Of a DNA stretch of 64,000 nt, positions 10,206 to 22,410 are shown piece by piece. Source of the stretch: Meconema thalassinum (Eukaryota > Arthropoda > Insecta > Orthoptera > Tettigoniidae); contig OX336395.1 of the NCBI GenBank assembly GCA_946902985.2, forward strand, positions 20,686,708-20,750,707, in the 5' to 3' direction. The notes beneath the pieces were generated by a model. The model saw only the letters and a list, made by a program, of their open reading frames with translations, was not told the DNA's origin and ran no database searches. The number at the start of each line of letters is the position of its first letter. The stretch's first letter is position 1. A program made the position numbers and the translations under genes.

Positions 10206-13200
10206 TCCATATTACCATTTACCAGTGGTGGCCGGTAATTAGGTTGTAGTGTTGCACAACGGCCAGATTTTCAATAAATAATTTTTTAGCAATAAATAAA
10301 ACCATGCACCTCTTACATGCATAGGAATAAATAGTTGTGTTACTTAATAATTCAGAGAAACTTGTAGAACCGTGTGTGGTCGTTGCCAGGCCCGGGCACC
10401 GACTAGATCTCAATAGTGGAGGGGATGGCAGAGACGCTAGACCAGGTAAGTTTACTCGGCTGATTGCTGACTCGTTGCTCGCTGATTGCAACAAAGAGGG
10501 GGAAAGGAGCCGTCTATCGGCGATACCATGTCTCGCATTGTTATTTGAGCGTGAGTGCGACACTTGCTCTCGCCCTTGTGTAAGCTAGAGCTTACGTGGT
10601 TTTGTTGTTGTGAAGTTTTTCAAATAATTTAATCTTGAGGTGAATGTTATGTTCTCAGGACTGCAGCATTCGTGACAAATAAGCTACATCAGTTTTACCG
10701 AGCACGTGTATACCGTCCTCTCTGGTATCGAGCACCCCTTCTTAGTGCAACACCCAGAACAATTATCTGCCAGCCACCACTGCTATGTACCATTTATGAC
10801 ATGATCAAACGTTATCACACGAGATGTCCAGCGACGCATTCTTGTTTTTGCACGACAGGAAGTTGATGTTCTTCTGCCTTGGTAATCCAAAACTAATACG
10901 TACTGATATGTAGAGGTCATTAAGCACACAGATATATCAATTTATGAATTTTTATAGTTCCGTTGGTTGAAGGTATTTCTATGACCTAAGGATATTGTGG
11001 TTATCAACATGAGATATTTGTGCTGGGTACTGGCATATCTCTGGAATTAAAAACATTGTATCATTCACATAGTTTTATACAGGGTGAGCTTTCTTTAGGA
11101 GCGGGGCCAAGATAGCTAGGAGCGCGTATGCCTTCCGCTACCCAAGATGCCATGGGCCTCTGCAGATACAATCCAGTATTTAACGGTAAATTAGAGACAA
11201 AATGTACAGATGTAATCCCCGTACCCTGGTCTCCACCAGGGAGAACAATTTACGGGTGGAGAAGGAGAGTTATGTGTCGATGCCAATTTATGTACACACT
11301 ACAATAGCTGTTTGTTAATATTACAAGTCCGATGGGTCTTTGCTGTTTAGAAGTGTGTGCGCTGCCAACCGGTTACATCTGTCCATCGATAAATCTACAT
11401 CCAGACTAGTGTGAGGCAAGAGATTTGTATGCCCCACATAAAGTGTTATTGACACAAGGAGATCGCGTGCTTTACTATTGCTGGTACTTACTGTGCTAAT
11501 AAACTACTCTCCGTTAAGCATATGAATGTCTTAAAACTATTCACATAACACAAAATTGAAACACCCACCAGATCAAACGCAAAACTGGTGCTACAATGTT
11601 TCTTTAATATACATGTTCTGCTTTACTAATTCATAATTTGGCGAACATAAAGAAATAACAAGACGAATATCTCCACAACATTAGTCTTTGATGTTCCCTA
11701 ATTGTGGACAGTTGCTTGTTAAGTGAAAACACAAAGCACTGCATTGTAAACCTACCACTGAAAAGTATAAAGACTACATCAACATGTATATTCTTGGTCA
11801 CTTGTAACAGTTTCGTGGAAACTAGTTGCCAGAAAATCCAAATATTTATTGCCTAGATACGTTGCTTCGCTTGTCATAGGCCACATCAAAGAATATGAGT
11901 AAGAACGGTTACTCCGGGTTTGAATTCAATTCCGATTACGCCCACCGCGCACACGCTGCGGTGCACGCTGCACAGCAGCGCTACTTAAGCCCATGACAGG
12001 AACTAAAATCTAAGCGCGGGTAATTTGAACCGTAACCTGCGGCCAGATGTAGCCCCCCCCCCTTCCCCCCCCTCTCTTTTCCCACTTCCCAGAATATGTT
12101 TTGTTTTTACGTTGGTTTACATTATTCTCATTTATTTCTTTTGGCTTCATAGAGTAAACTTGCATAATCAACCTGAAGGTTGGCTCTTGCCTCTGAAGAA
12201 TGCAAGTTAATATACACTGTTATAAACAGATTGAGAAAAAGCACAGCAAATAAATGAATATGAAATAAACCATCACCAATATACAATACACCCAAATTTT
12301 GCCCTTAGCCTGCTAAATGAAATACTCAAAGGAAATCAGGATGCAAATAAGGAACTTAGAAGTAATAAAATAAGTACAAAAATAAGTCCATTTACAGTGG
12401 TATATATTATACTTTTCTCATTTTTACAAATATAGCCTACATTCCAGAATACTGTATGCAATTTCATCAAATTATTGCTTCAATTTCATTTGTCATTCCA
12501 ACGCACTGCCTCCGTACATTACAAACCTGCAAGTAAAAAAGGGTAGTATAACCAAACATGTCAGTCTCAACAACCAAGTACAGCATTCCTAAAGGAAAAA
12601 TAAATGAGACACAATTATTGCAGTAACATGAATATTTTTCACTCGTATTCAGAACATCTATTTTGTACCTCAAACTGAATTCTATTTGGTCTTTGGGCAT
12701 TACATTCCAATAGGTCACTCACCTATGCATCTAACACAGGATTTACAGTGACAGCCATAGGTAGTACTGAATCCCCCTTTTCGCTCTGATATTAATCAAT
12801 CCAGCCTAAATGTAATTCATGCACTCAAGACAAAACACAGTTTTCACATAGTTCCCAGTATTTACAATAGTTAAGGCACCAGGGGAATGTTGATTAGAAC
12901 ATTATAATTAAATGATTCAAGCAGCCTGACAAATTGTGCAGTTATCTGTAATTATCATGCAGCCATTCTACATTGAAGTAAATAAAATAAATTCATTGCT
13001 TGTGGACTATTATACCTTAGTATCCAGTTTAGTAAGCAAGACTTTATAAATAAACACACAAATAAACCTCCATGTGATTAAATGACATTTGGGTATTCAC
13101 TCATGTGGTTCCGGGTAGACCTTCTCTTCCCAATTTAGTTGTAAAATAGTTTTAGCCTCCCATTTGCACAAGGTTCATGAAGCTACATGATTAAAAATTT

Positions 13201-13527
13201 AATACCTCTAACACATAACACTAGAAAATGGTAGTTGACATTTAAGTTACAGACAAGATTTCTGTTCTCCTCCTACTGCTAGGGCCAGATGGCAGTAATT
13301 CTCGGCCACTTGAAACAACTCCCCCCCCCTCTCGGCTTAGTGGCCATGGGCCACCCCACCCCTTTGGCTCGCAAAAGTCATTTATTAGTTGGCCTATGTC
13401 TATTTACAAAGTCTTGCATACTAAACTGGATACGGTACCGGTACTAAAAGGCATAACAGTCTACAAACAATGAGAAAGGTACTGCTTCTCACTTTTCTTT
13501 GACCTGTGGTATGAATATGAATAAACA
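10206..13527. other. 3.3 kb without recognised genes
   Basis: No ORF here has supportable homology. A C-rich tract lies near 12051-12071 and another near 13320. Much of the rest is AT-rich. Undetected decayed transposons are likely. Confidence 0.45.
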
Positions 13528-13590
13528 CAACCCTAGGGGCAGATGACCTCACTGTTCCACTCCTTAAAACAATAAGTAACTAGGGAACTA
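13528..13590 (+). mobile_element. SINE 3' core fragment
   Basis: Contains ggggcagatgacctcactgt and 'ccttaaaacaata', also seen at 35749-35790 and in decayed form at 16765-16800. It is a dispersed SINE tail. Confidence 0.65.
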
Positions 13591-13724
13591 AACAAACTCT
13601 GTGTGAGCACGGGGCCTCAACCAGCCATTGCTCCCAGAGGAAATCCTTTAGGTACTATTATTTTACAGTCGGCCAAATTGACCTGGTATTACACCTCATT
13701 GTCAAGAAGCTAACATTTTTGGCT

Positions 13725-13975
13725 GTCACACCAGAGGTCCGGGTTAGATTCCCGGCTCAGCCAAGGAAGCTGGAACGGGGTCAACTCAGCTTCGTGGTGC
13801 AAAACTGAGAAGAGGTGGGTTTGACCCCCTGCTCTGCCATCCTGGAAGTGGTTTTTCGTGGTTTCCCACTTCTACTCCAGGTGAATGCTGGGAACTAAAG
13901 ACCATGTCAGCCTCCTTCCCAATCCTCACCCGAATTACAAATAGCCTACACACACTAATACATCCATCTTCCATT
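13725..13975 (+). mobile_element. tRNA-derived SINE
   Basis: A B-box-like ggtccgggttagattcccgg is followed by the shared core 'ggaagtggtttttcgtgg' and 'cccacttctactccagg'. The same core occurs at 35700-35740, 49500-49615 and, diverged, within the palindrome arms. No coding role. Confidence 0.8.
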
Positions 13976-16374
13976 TGTGAATCTAGCGCCTAGCATGCTA
14001 TAAACCCCCAGGGCTCTTACATAGCTTTTAAAAAATATGTAAAATAACTTACCTTCAATCAGAGTGGGTTCGATGTGCTGCAGTTGAGCATTGTTTATGT
14101 TCCTCATTACCTGTGAAACAAAAATAAACAGGCCACTGTTACCTATTGTGTTTTCCTACCCTCATAATATGCTGGTATGTCAGGACAGAGCCCTGGTGAA
14201 TACATACAGCCATATTACTTGCATATTTAAATCACATTGAGGTACAGGTAGGTTTTACTACTCAAATACTATATATTTAAAGGAATTCTTACCGTATTAG
14301 AGAACAATCCTACGAAATATCGCATTTGTTCCATTAAACAGCTAATGTCAAAATATACACATACACACAGAACTGAGTTCAAATCAAACAGAGTAACGCC
14401 ATGTTGGAGTATCTAACCAATAGCAGAGAATATGGACTGATAGCCAATAGCAAGCAAGGCCTGACTTCACGTGGGTGAACCATGGCTAACAGCGTATCGT
14501 TAAGGCCACGACAGGAAGCTCGTCATTCCAAGCCCGCTATTGGAAGCGACGGATCCATAAAAGTTACACCCCCCTGTTCACACTGCTTCTCTAAGTAGAC
14601 CAAGGAGCATATAATAACAGAGTAGGAACTCTCTGGTAAATTTGCGATTCGTTAAATTCTGTGTGATTGCGTCATTGTTTGGGCTCCAACTCAAACGCAC
14701 ATGGTGCGCAAAGCTATTTAAAAAAATTGCAAGGTGCGCACAACGTGGCGAATTCCAACGCCACTGAGATGCAATAACTGGCCGTATATTGAGCAAGAAA
14801 TATAAGTGACCGAAGGATCTAGGTTGCTTTCGCCGTGTGCGTTAGCCAACTTACGAAATGAGAGAAAATCGAATCGAGTTTGACTAATCTGGATTCACAT
14901 CGTTATTGGTGCTTTAAAGCAACTACGATTTCTTTTTTAACGACAATATATTACTTAGATTGCATATTAAGAGGCAACGGACACCCCAAAATTAAATTTT
15001 GTACCTACATTCTGTTCTATAACGTAGGTATGGTTTTTAGAAAAAAAATGGACTGGCGATTATTTATATCCTACTTTTTAGTTGTTTAGCCCTTTTATTA
15101 CGTGTTGAATACAAGTGATTGGTCTTTTTGAAGTTCCAATGTTAAAAAGACATACCGGTACAACAATGTTTGCAGTATCTGGCGGGATTGCTGCTAGCCT
15201 CTATTATAACAATGCCGACTGGCGGAAACAATTGAAATACTACTTGCGGGGTGTTGAGGCTCAAAATTAGGGAACTTGCAGGACTACAAATATGACAGAC
15301 ACCTTATTATGCCCAATTGTAGTAAGCAGTGCCAATTACTGGAGGGGTGCCAACAATAGGATGGTTTACCCTACCTCCTTCTCTAAATAAATTGAATATG
15401 CCCAAGAAATGTCATTTCATTGCAATTTACTTGCCCTCTACGGTTAAATAATTTTCAACTGTATCTACAGAAAAACTATAGGCAGGGTAGAGGATTGTCA
15501 AGGAAATGAGAAAGCTGATTTTTCAGGCAGTTTCAATTGTTTTATTAATGTATGTTCAGTCATGGTACACATTGTACATTCTTTCCCATGTGACTCATAA
15601 CTTCTGATGTGCGAACGTCAATGGCTTAGTCGGCTGGAGACAGGATTGAAGAAGACCATGCCGGGCTGCACTCAGATGATCGGCTACACTGCAGGACGGA
15701 GGAAAACAACTGATCTCCCACAGCCAAGTACACTCCAACGCAGGAAAACCAGTTGGCTAGCTCCGATCAATCATCAGGCTGAAGAAGCTGTAAACTCAAA
15801 GATGATCATTTTTGGTAAACATGAAGTTTCAGCCTGTAAAGCAACACAATTCCAGTTAACGCAGCATTGCTTGCAAGAAATAAGAGGGAGGGGACATTTG
15901 GAAGATGTGATTGAACTTAATGGTGCAACACATTAGACAACCAATTACATTCAATACCACCACCCCCCCCCCCTCCCTCACCCTCCCCCACCTCAGTTTA
16001 ATGGCAATTAAAACCTCCCGTTTCGGGCATGTTAAAAGGACCCCTGCAGGCCAAATGTACGGAGCCACATCATATTACTGTTAAATACACAGAAAAAAAT
16101 CTGCATCACAGGAATATTGTGCCCATTGTATTAAAAGAGTGAGGGGAAAGAGTGTGTCCTACAGACAAGTTGTCAATATTCTTGAAAATATTCTATGCCC
16201 TTTAAATATAAATTTACATTGGTCTTTAACCTCACCCATTATCTCACAACTTGTGTGTTTTGAAATGTGCACATTAAATGCTAAAATCTATCGTCTTAAA
16301 GTTAGGCAATGATGACATTGTTGCTTTGTTGAAGAAGGACTGGTGAAGTTCAAAACATGTGCACGTATACCTAC
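13976..16374. other. 2.4 kb without recognised genes
   Basis: No supported coding sequence. 14398-14560 has repeated ccaatagca boxes with an inverted attgg nearby, which could be promoter-like or repeat-derived. A C-rich tract lies near 15959-15985. The open frame at 15607-15936 has no recognisable domain. Confidence 0.45.
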
Positions 16375-16600
16375 CCCCTGTTATCTTTTTGGTTGTGTGG
16401 CCTCCTGAGAGGCCGAGTACAGGTCTTTCTAGTCAACGCCCGTGGGCGACTTGCGCACTGGAATGAGAGATAAATTAATGAAACTGGGCAAGGATGTGGA
16501 AGGAAGCGGCCGAGGCCTCTCAGAAGGTACCGTCCCAGCATTTGCCCGGAGTTGAAAATGGGAAACAACGGAAAACCATTTCAAGGATGGCGACATACCG
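16375..16600 (+). mobile_element. Dispersed SINE-like repeat
   Basis: The block with 'cctcctgagaggccgagtac', 'ggaaggaagcggccgaggcc' and 'gaaaatgggaaacaacggaa' matches a repeat core I recall as common in orthopteran genomes. The tRNA head is not visible. Recognition is from memory, and strand is given relative to that remembered core. Confidence 0.55.
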
Positions 16601-17533
16601 TCACAAGCCTAATTTTTGGCTCTATGTTAACCGTGGAAACTTGCAATTACATGTATAATTCTTTCAAGGTATCAACATAGACATAATGATCATGATTTGT
16701 CAAACCGGAAACAAAACTTCCTCATGGAAAACATCTGGGTGAAGCTTACGCTATCTACTGATAGGAGCAGATGACCTCGTATCTCTGCCCCTTAAAACCT
16801 CAATAACTACCTAACTGACTGAAAATAGCCTAACTACAGGGATGAACAGACACAAACCTACATCACAGATAAAGGTGACTAAAATGGAGAATACTGTTGC
16901 TGGTTTATACAAAGGATTTACTACCATACGGTAATCCAAGGGAAATGTACACAGGTGCCTATGCTGGTTAGATGTCGCCATCACAATTCAGAGCAGTTCA
17001 CGACCTTCTTGCCAGCTTGGTAATTCTGCAATAAAGTGACAGACTGTTCATCATGAACAACAAGTGAAACAAAGGTTTGAGAAATGATGAGAATGTAGGC
17101 TACTTGTAGAGAATAAAGAGGATGTTCACCCTTCCACTAAATATAATGTACACCATTAATCCCAACAGAAAAAGTCTACTGGTATTTCTTAACAAATTTT
17201 CAATATCCCTATATACCTATATCCCTACATACCGAGTATTGTTTTTCGCATCGAGGGGCGTAAAATGAGCTATGTCCGATCTTTATGCGACAACTTCTGT
17301 ATTCAGTCCCAGTTGAGTATTTTTGGTGACTTTTCAGTTATATTGCCCGTTCCAAGGGAACAATGATTTATTTCTGGATGAAAGGCAGCCTATATTTTAA
17401 CCCAGGTTATAAGCTATCTCCATTTCAAATTTCATCCAAATCCGTCCAGCCGTTTTAGTGTCAAGAGGTAACAAACTAACACACAGACGGACACACAGAC
17501 TTTAACAATTATAATATATATAGGGATATATAT
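16601..17533. other. Non-coding; dispersed repeat at 17220-17530
   Basis: 16755-16820 holds a decayed SINE tail (agcagatgacctcgtatctc). 17220-17530 is a different repeat. Its minus strand carries 'gtctgtgtgtccgtctgtgt' and 'aaacggctggacggatttgg', a motif frequent in insect dispersed repeats. It abuts the truncated 3' end of the LINE at 17534. Confidence 0.55.
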
Positions 17534-18583
17534 GCAGGGCAGTGGGAGAATGTTTAAATCTTTAAACAGAGGTCTACATGATTCTCTAGTATAGGGCAGT
17601 GGGAGAATGTTTAAATCTTTAAACAGAGGTCTACATGATTCTCTAGTGTTTTCATTTGCCATAATTCTAATCGCCCTCTTTTGTATCCTGAACCTGCTTA
17701 GTACATCTGGCGACATACACCAAAATATGACCCCATATCTTAAGTATGAATGGAAATAAGCAAAATAAGTATTTCTTAATGTGTGCATGCTAGTGCAGGT
17801 TTCCAAAATACGTAACGCAAAGCATATCGAGTTCAGTTTAGTATTCAGATATTGTATATGTTTATTCCATTTCAAGTCATGTTGTATCCATAGTCCTAAA
17901 AACTTTGTTTCTGATTTATTTTCTATTTGATGACCATTTAATGTTATATTGGGCTTCGCAGGATTCCTATTCTGTATATTGTGGAAATTTAGACGTACTG
18001 TTTTTTTATAGTTAATTATGAGGCGATTATCTTGTGACCATTTGGTTAACTCTCCTGTATCAGAGTAAGCAGACTGCTGTATGACCTGTTTAGTTTCACC
18101 TTTTATTACGAGTGTTGTATCGTCCGCAAACAAAATTTCCTTATGTGAATGAACGTTCTGTGTTATATCATTGATATATAGAAGAAAGAGTAGTGGGCCC
18201 AAAACTGATCCCTGGGGTACTCCAAATGTAATAATTTCCTCATTGGACAATGTTTCATTAAGTAATTTGGTTCCATCATCCTTGTGTCTCAAGCTTACTA
18301 TTTGTTTACGCCTTGTTAAGTAAGAATCTATCAATTTATTAGCTAGACCTCTAATACCATATTGATTTAGTTTTGTAAGGAGGATTTTATGGTCAACAAC
18401 ATCAAATGCTTTAGATAAATCCAAGAATAGGCCAGTTACATGTTCCTTATTGTCAATTAATTTCAGTATACCATTAATACATTCATATATTGTTGTATGT
18501 GTAGAATTTTCCGTTCTGAATCCATGTTGTGAGTTTGATAATATTTTATTTTTTTCTATAAAACTTATCAGTCTCTTATACAT
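17534..18583 (-). pseudogene. Reverse transcriptase domain of the LINE
   Basis: It would copy the element RNA into DNA at the insertion site. The longest frame (start 18583) shows RT motifs in order: QHGFRTENST, then FLDLSKAFDVVDH with the first catalytic Asp, then GVPQGSVLGPLLFLLYINDI, then LFADDTTL with the catalytic Asp pair, then a thumb-like region to YLRYGVIFW. The RT core itself is unbroken for about 350 residues, but the upstream part is frameshifted and the C-terminus reads into flanking repeat (VCVSVCVLVCY), so the ORF end at 17432 is not the native one. A 19-residue segment near the C-terminus is duplicated in tandem. Confidence 0.9.
17537..17650 (-). repeat. 57-bp in-frame tandem duplication in the LINE
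   Basis: 17537-17593 and 17594-17650 are essentially identical (gggcagtgggagaatgttta at each start). On the minus strand this repeats 19 residues beginning TRESCRPLFKDLN. The frame is kept because 57 is a multiple of three. Confidence 0.92.
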
Positions 18584-19525
18584 GATTTTTCCACAATTTT
18601 TGCAATACCAGTTGGTAACGTAATAGGACGATAGTTATCTAATTCATCTTTCGAACCGTTTTTGTGCACTGGAATTACGTTTTATAACTTCAAAATATCC
18701 GGGTAAGTTCTTGAGAGAATTGAACTGTTCATTAAGTGTGTAAGTGGATTTATTATATTTTCTGCACATTTCATTAAAATTGCTTCAGGGATGCCATCAA
18801 TGCCAGCACAGAATTTATTTTTAGCTCTTTTATAACTATTCTTACCTCTTCAATTGTGACATGATTTATAAATAAAGAATCACTACATATATTCATTTTA
18901 TTATTAGAATTTAGTGTATTTACCTGTGATTTATTTAATAATTTTGTGGAATTTCCAGAAAATAATCATTAAAAGTGTTTGCTATTTCCTCTGGATTATT
19001 AATCACTTCATTATTTCTGGTCAGTGTAATGTTCCTTTGTATTTTAGCAGATTTTCCAGTTTCTTTCTTTATCACGGACCACATAGCCCTGTTTTTATTA
19101 GATGATTGGGAAATAAAATTATCATTATACATTTGCTTTGCTAGTCTTATTACCTTATTTAATATGCTAGTGTACTTTTTGTAGTATAAATTGAATTCGG
19201 GTGTTGTGTGGTATTGTTTATATAATTTGAGTAGAAATTTCTTTCTTTGACATGAATTTATAATCCCTGTTGTTATTCAATTGCTAGTTTTGTTATTTTG
19301 AACAGTTCTTTCTCTAAAGGGGAATGCTGTTTCAAAATAGTGTTTTAGGGTATTGTTAAATGCATTAAATTTATCATTTATATTTTCTAGTTTATACATT
19401 TCTGACCACGTTTCCTTATTTAATAAGTCATTGAAATATGTAACATTTGTTTCAGTGAATGACCTGCACTTTGATTTTACTCCATTATCATTATTATTGA
19501 TTGTTTCGGGTACTTCAACTGTTAA

Positions 19526-20009
19526 AGAGCAGCCAAGTAATGAATATCACGCAGCAAATAACAAAATTAAACGAAAATTGGGGGAGTGCGTCTCATGATC
19601 ACCCAGTGACAAGAAGGTAATGAAATGTTAATTATTCCTTGCCCCCGCCCTGTCACGGCCAAGATTGTAGCATCAAAATAATCCATGAACCAGTCTCAAG
19701 CATGACATGAACTACATGAAGCTCTACCCACAATGCGCAGTCGGCAGACGGCAGTTGAAGTCAGACCCGTGCTCTCTTATGGCGTCATTCACAATGTGAA
19801 GTTGTATGTCGGTAGTAGATAGTTGACAATCGGCAGCGTGTGGTCGGCTGTCGCCAATTTTATTTTTGACAGCCAACTGTATATTTAAGATCCAATCAGA
19901 AAAGATCACAAGCTGGCGTCACTTGGTCGTTTTCCCGCTCGTCATCAGCTGTGTAGTTGACTAGTTATATTCGCGGTATATTCTTCGCATAATTACATAT
20001 TATAAGAAG
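19526..20009. other. No gene seen; possible 5' flank of the 20010 ORF
   Basis: No coding sequence supported. Short degenerate repeats of cggcag/gtcggc occur at 19735-19850. Confidence 0.4.
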
Positions 20010-20132
20010 ATGATGACTGAATGTACTGACCTAGGGATAGAAGATATATTCATTGATCTTGTGAGGGAACGCCGTTGGATGTATGACATGTGTGAGCCCA
20101 AGTATTTAAAAGGAAACAGTTCATTGATTAAG
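20010..20132 (+). CDS. Possible MADF-domain first exon or fragment
   Basis: From the ATG at 20010 the frame reads a short leader, then DIFIDLVRERRWMYDMCEP and KYLKGNSSLIK. An aliphatic-aliphatic-x-x-V-R-x-x-x-x-L/M-Y-D pattern followed by a P-x-Y/K-x-L stretch is how MADF DNA-binding domains usually begin. After about residue 41 the similarity stops, so either an intron begins (a GT lies at about 20131) or the gene is truncated. No continuation was found nearby. It could instead be the accessory DNA-binding ORF of a DNA transposon. Confidence 0.35.
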
Positions 20133-20308
20133 TTGGCCACGTTTTTTTTAAGCGAAACGCGCAGCGATTCAGCAGTGTCGCACGCAGCGCGATCTTTTAT
20201 TCCTGGTACACTCTCTGCTGTTAGCAGCGATTTACCCCCACTCTGAGCCCTCGTGCAGCGTGGTTTTTCTTTGCTACTTTACTTTGCTGGATAGCTGTAG
20301 TAATCAAA

Positions 20309-20845
20309 ATGGCTCCTGTTGAAGACGTTCCCGTTCTGATTCTTCAAGATTTTCTGGAAGGCGTAAATGTGGAGGTTCCCCTGACGGAATAAGAACGCCT
20401 GTTACACAATGGTAAGATCTTAATCGTTAGATTATTAATACCAATTTAATGCAAGTCTGTTTTTAATGTACGTTAACTTATTGTGGATTTATACGGACAC
20501 GTGGAGTAGGCATCTATTATTATTCTGCAGTTGTATCACCGGTAGTGTTATATAATTAGTGTATTATTTTTCAGAATCATACGCGAATCGAGTTGGTGAA
20601 TGTATCAGGGAAGCCTGGAAACACACCGGGCAATACACGTATCCCGAAGAAGGAGGTTAGTGTATCATGTGATACTAATATTGTAGTAAACATGTGGCAG
20701 CATTTAGACGAGATCCGAAGTTAATATTGAAATTATTGTACTCTTTCCTTTTTAGTACTGACCCTGTTGTTCGAGGAAAGCTCTCCCAGAGCTTTAGGCC
20801 TAACGGAAAATCCAGTTGAGGAGGCTACTAATATGCCACCTGTGG
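20309..20845 (+). pseudogene. Three phase-compatible exons, probably of a trihelix-type gene
   Basis: Proposed exons are 20309-20411, 20575-20655 and 20756-20845. Donors read GTAAGA, GTTAGT and GTAGGT. Acceptors are ttttcag and ttttag after pyrimidine-rich tracts. All junctions are phase 1, so the frame joins cleanly: MAPVEDVPVLILQDFLEG in exon 1, YANRVGECIREAWKHTG in exon 2 and LTLLFEESSPRALG in exon 3. Exon 3's phase also fits the exon at 32197. A TAA at 20390-20392 interrupts exon 1, one base from CAA, so the gene is either dead or this is a sequence error. No domain is recognised in these exons. Exon-intron architecture argues against a processed copy. Confidence 0.45.
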
Positions 20846-21937
20846 GTAGGTAATGAATATATCAGCTTTTAAAAAGATACTTGATCTTGAAACCTATAAA
20901 TAATTGATTATTAGGCTACCACTATATAGAAGTGAATAAATCTTGTCACACTAGATATAACCATCGCAGTCAGATAGTGATAGTCTTTGCACGTCTAAAC
21001 AAACCTAACCCACTTTTCTATGGTAGATTCCTGTGTGTGATACCCACAGCCTTAGGACATTAAATATCGAGGCTTTTCCAGTAGTGTGATATTTCTGAAA
21101 GTGTAGGGATATAGATCCCTATATATTCCAGAATCCCCAAATAACTTTGACTCAGTCAGGTATTGTGCCAACCATTGCCTAAGTGATTATACAAGGTTGG
21201 AAGATGCCGCTCCTGGACTGGGTGATGCTGGAGTTCAGTAATCCTCCGCTAGGATTATGTTGTAGCACCCTTCATATGAGCGCTCTACCGTATATGAGTT
21301 TATTATTAAGATGAGTGGATGTCCTTACTCTTATTTTCCACTTTCTGGTTTCTCAGTAATATCTACAACTCTTCGAAACATCATAACAAACATGGGAACT
21401 CTTGTAGTGTACGGTGTGACCTGCGCCATCAAAATATAGGAATAGGTAATGTGAGCAAGATAGTTGAACATGTTATCACTCGAGGGTGTTATTGCACATT
21501 TCAACAGGGCCAACATTATTGTTCGGTTCTAGTTTTCCCACTTAGTTCGAAACATGGAATATCAGTGGTTAATGCGGAATAAGGTTATACATGCAAATCT
21601 AACCTGACCTTGGTCCCCTTGCTTGTAGTACAATTAGTAATTTTCGTCCAGACCGTCGTCTAACCAAGTAGGTTGGTTGGTTCCTCAGTTTAGGGGCTGC
21701 GACAACGTGGTCATGTAGCCCCGTGTACTGTGTAGAATCTGTCTGATATCCGGTGTTAATTGTGATGACTGGATTAGTGTGTGTTATCTGTTTTCAATTC
21801 AAGTAAGGACTGCAGATATTGATTTTTTTTCAATTAGTTCCTACTTTTGCCGCCAAACGCCACTGTCAAAGACTACTAGACAGAACTTGGTTTCCAGATG
21901 CCACCTCAGTCGGCTCCTGGCGAGGAACGTCGGAACC
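20846..21937. other. No exon or gene seen
   Basis: Possible start of the long intron. No supported coding sequence. Confidence 0.4.
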
Positions 21938-21939
21938 TA

Positions 21940-22147
21940 TAGTAAAGCCATCATTACTTCCGACTTGACGTTTCAGTGTTACCCTAGAGTTAACTAGCGG
22001 TCAAAAGGAAAATCACTTTAACTAGCCAATCACAGGCAGCCATTCAAATCGATATATCACGACAAATCGAGTTTCGGTCAAGATTTAGCGAAAGAAACTC
22101 TAGCATGGCACTGAAACGACAAGTCGGAAGTAATGATGGCTTTACTA
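21940..22147. mobile_element. 208-bp TA-flanked MITE
   Basis: TIRs of about 50 bp: 21940-21990 (tagtaaagccatcattactt...) against 22098-22147 inverted, with a few mismatches. A TA dinucleotide flanks both ends (21938-21939 and 22148-22149), pointing to the Tc1/mariner superfamily. The interior has no coding capacity. Confidence 0.88.
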
Positions 22148-22217
22148 TAAGAGCATTTGTCAAATGTTTAACCTGAGTCTACTAATACTATAATTTGGCT
22201 TCACACAGGTGTAATTA

Positions 22218-22410
22218 GTGGAAGGTTCTTTGACAAGTCATAAATCTATGACATGGGACCGCCGACTTTACTTCCACTCCGAAGGGAGGCATACTGATGG
22301 ATTTTTAAAGCTCTTAAAAAATCCGACGACTTCAGCTGGATGTGAACCAGAGATCTTGGGCATAGAAGCTCAGAATGTTACCAACTACGCCACCGAAGCC
22401 TCCCTAACCA
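22218..22410 (-). mobile_element. tRNA-derived SINE (family of 7804-7975)
   Basis: The minus strand reads ggtggcgtagttggtaac (A box), tctggttcacatccagctga (B-box region), then a body 'gaagtcgtcggattttt' like the copy at 7804-7975. Confidence 0.8.

Larger units (their letters stand above)
17534..19525 (-). mobile_element. CR1/jockey-type non-LTR retrotransposon, truncated and decayed
   Basis: The minus strand carries the linker after the endonuclease (reading VEVPETINNNDNG near 19519, then FPFRERTVQ), then the RT. A TGA replaces the expected Trp just before ITTGIINSCQRKK, and further frameshifts lie between 18935 and 18583. No endonuclease domain is seen upstream of 19525, so the copy is 5'-truncated. 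The 3' end is also lost at about 17534, where an unrelated repeat begins. Clade assignment (CR1/jockey group) is by motif style only. Confidence 0.88.

Noticed and set aside
10337..10588. 83-codon open frame and its 114-codon antisense overlap
   Set aside because: No motif, no repeat partner, and length within chance expectation for this GC-richer patch.
15607..15936. 109-codon open frame
   Set aside because: No recognisable domain; similar lengths occur by chance in this window.
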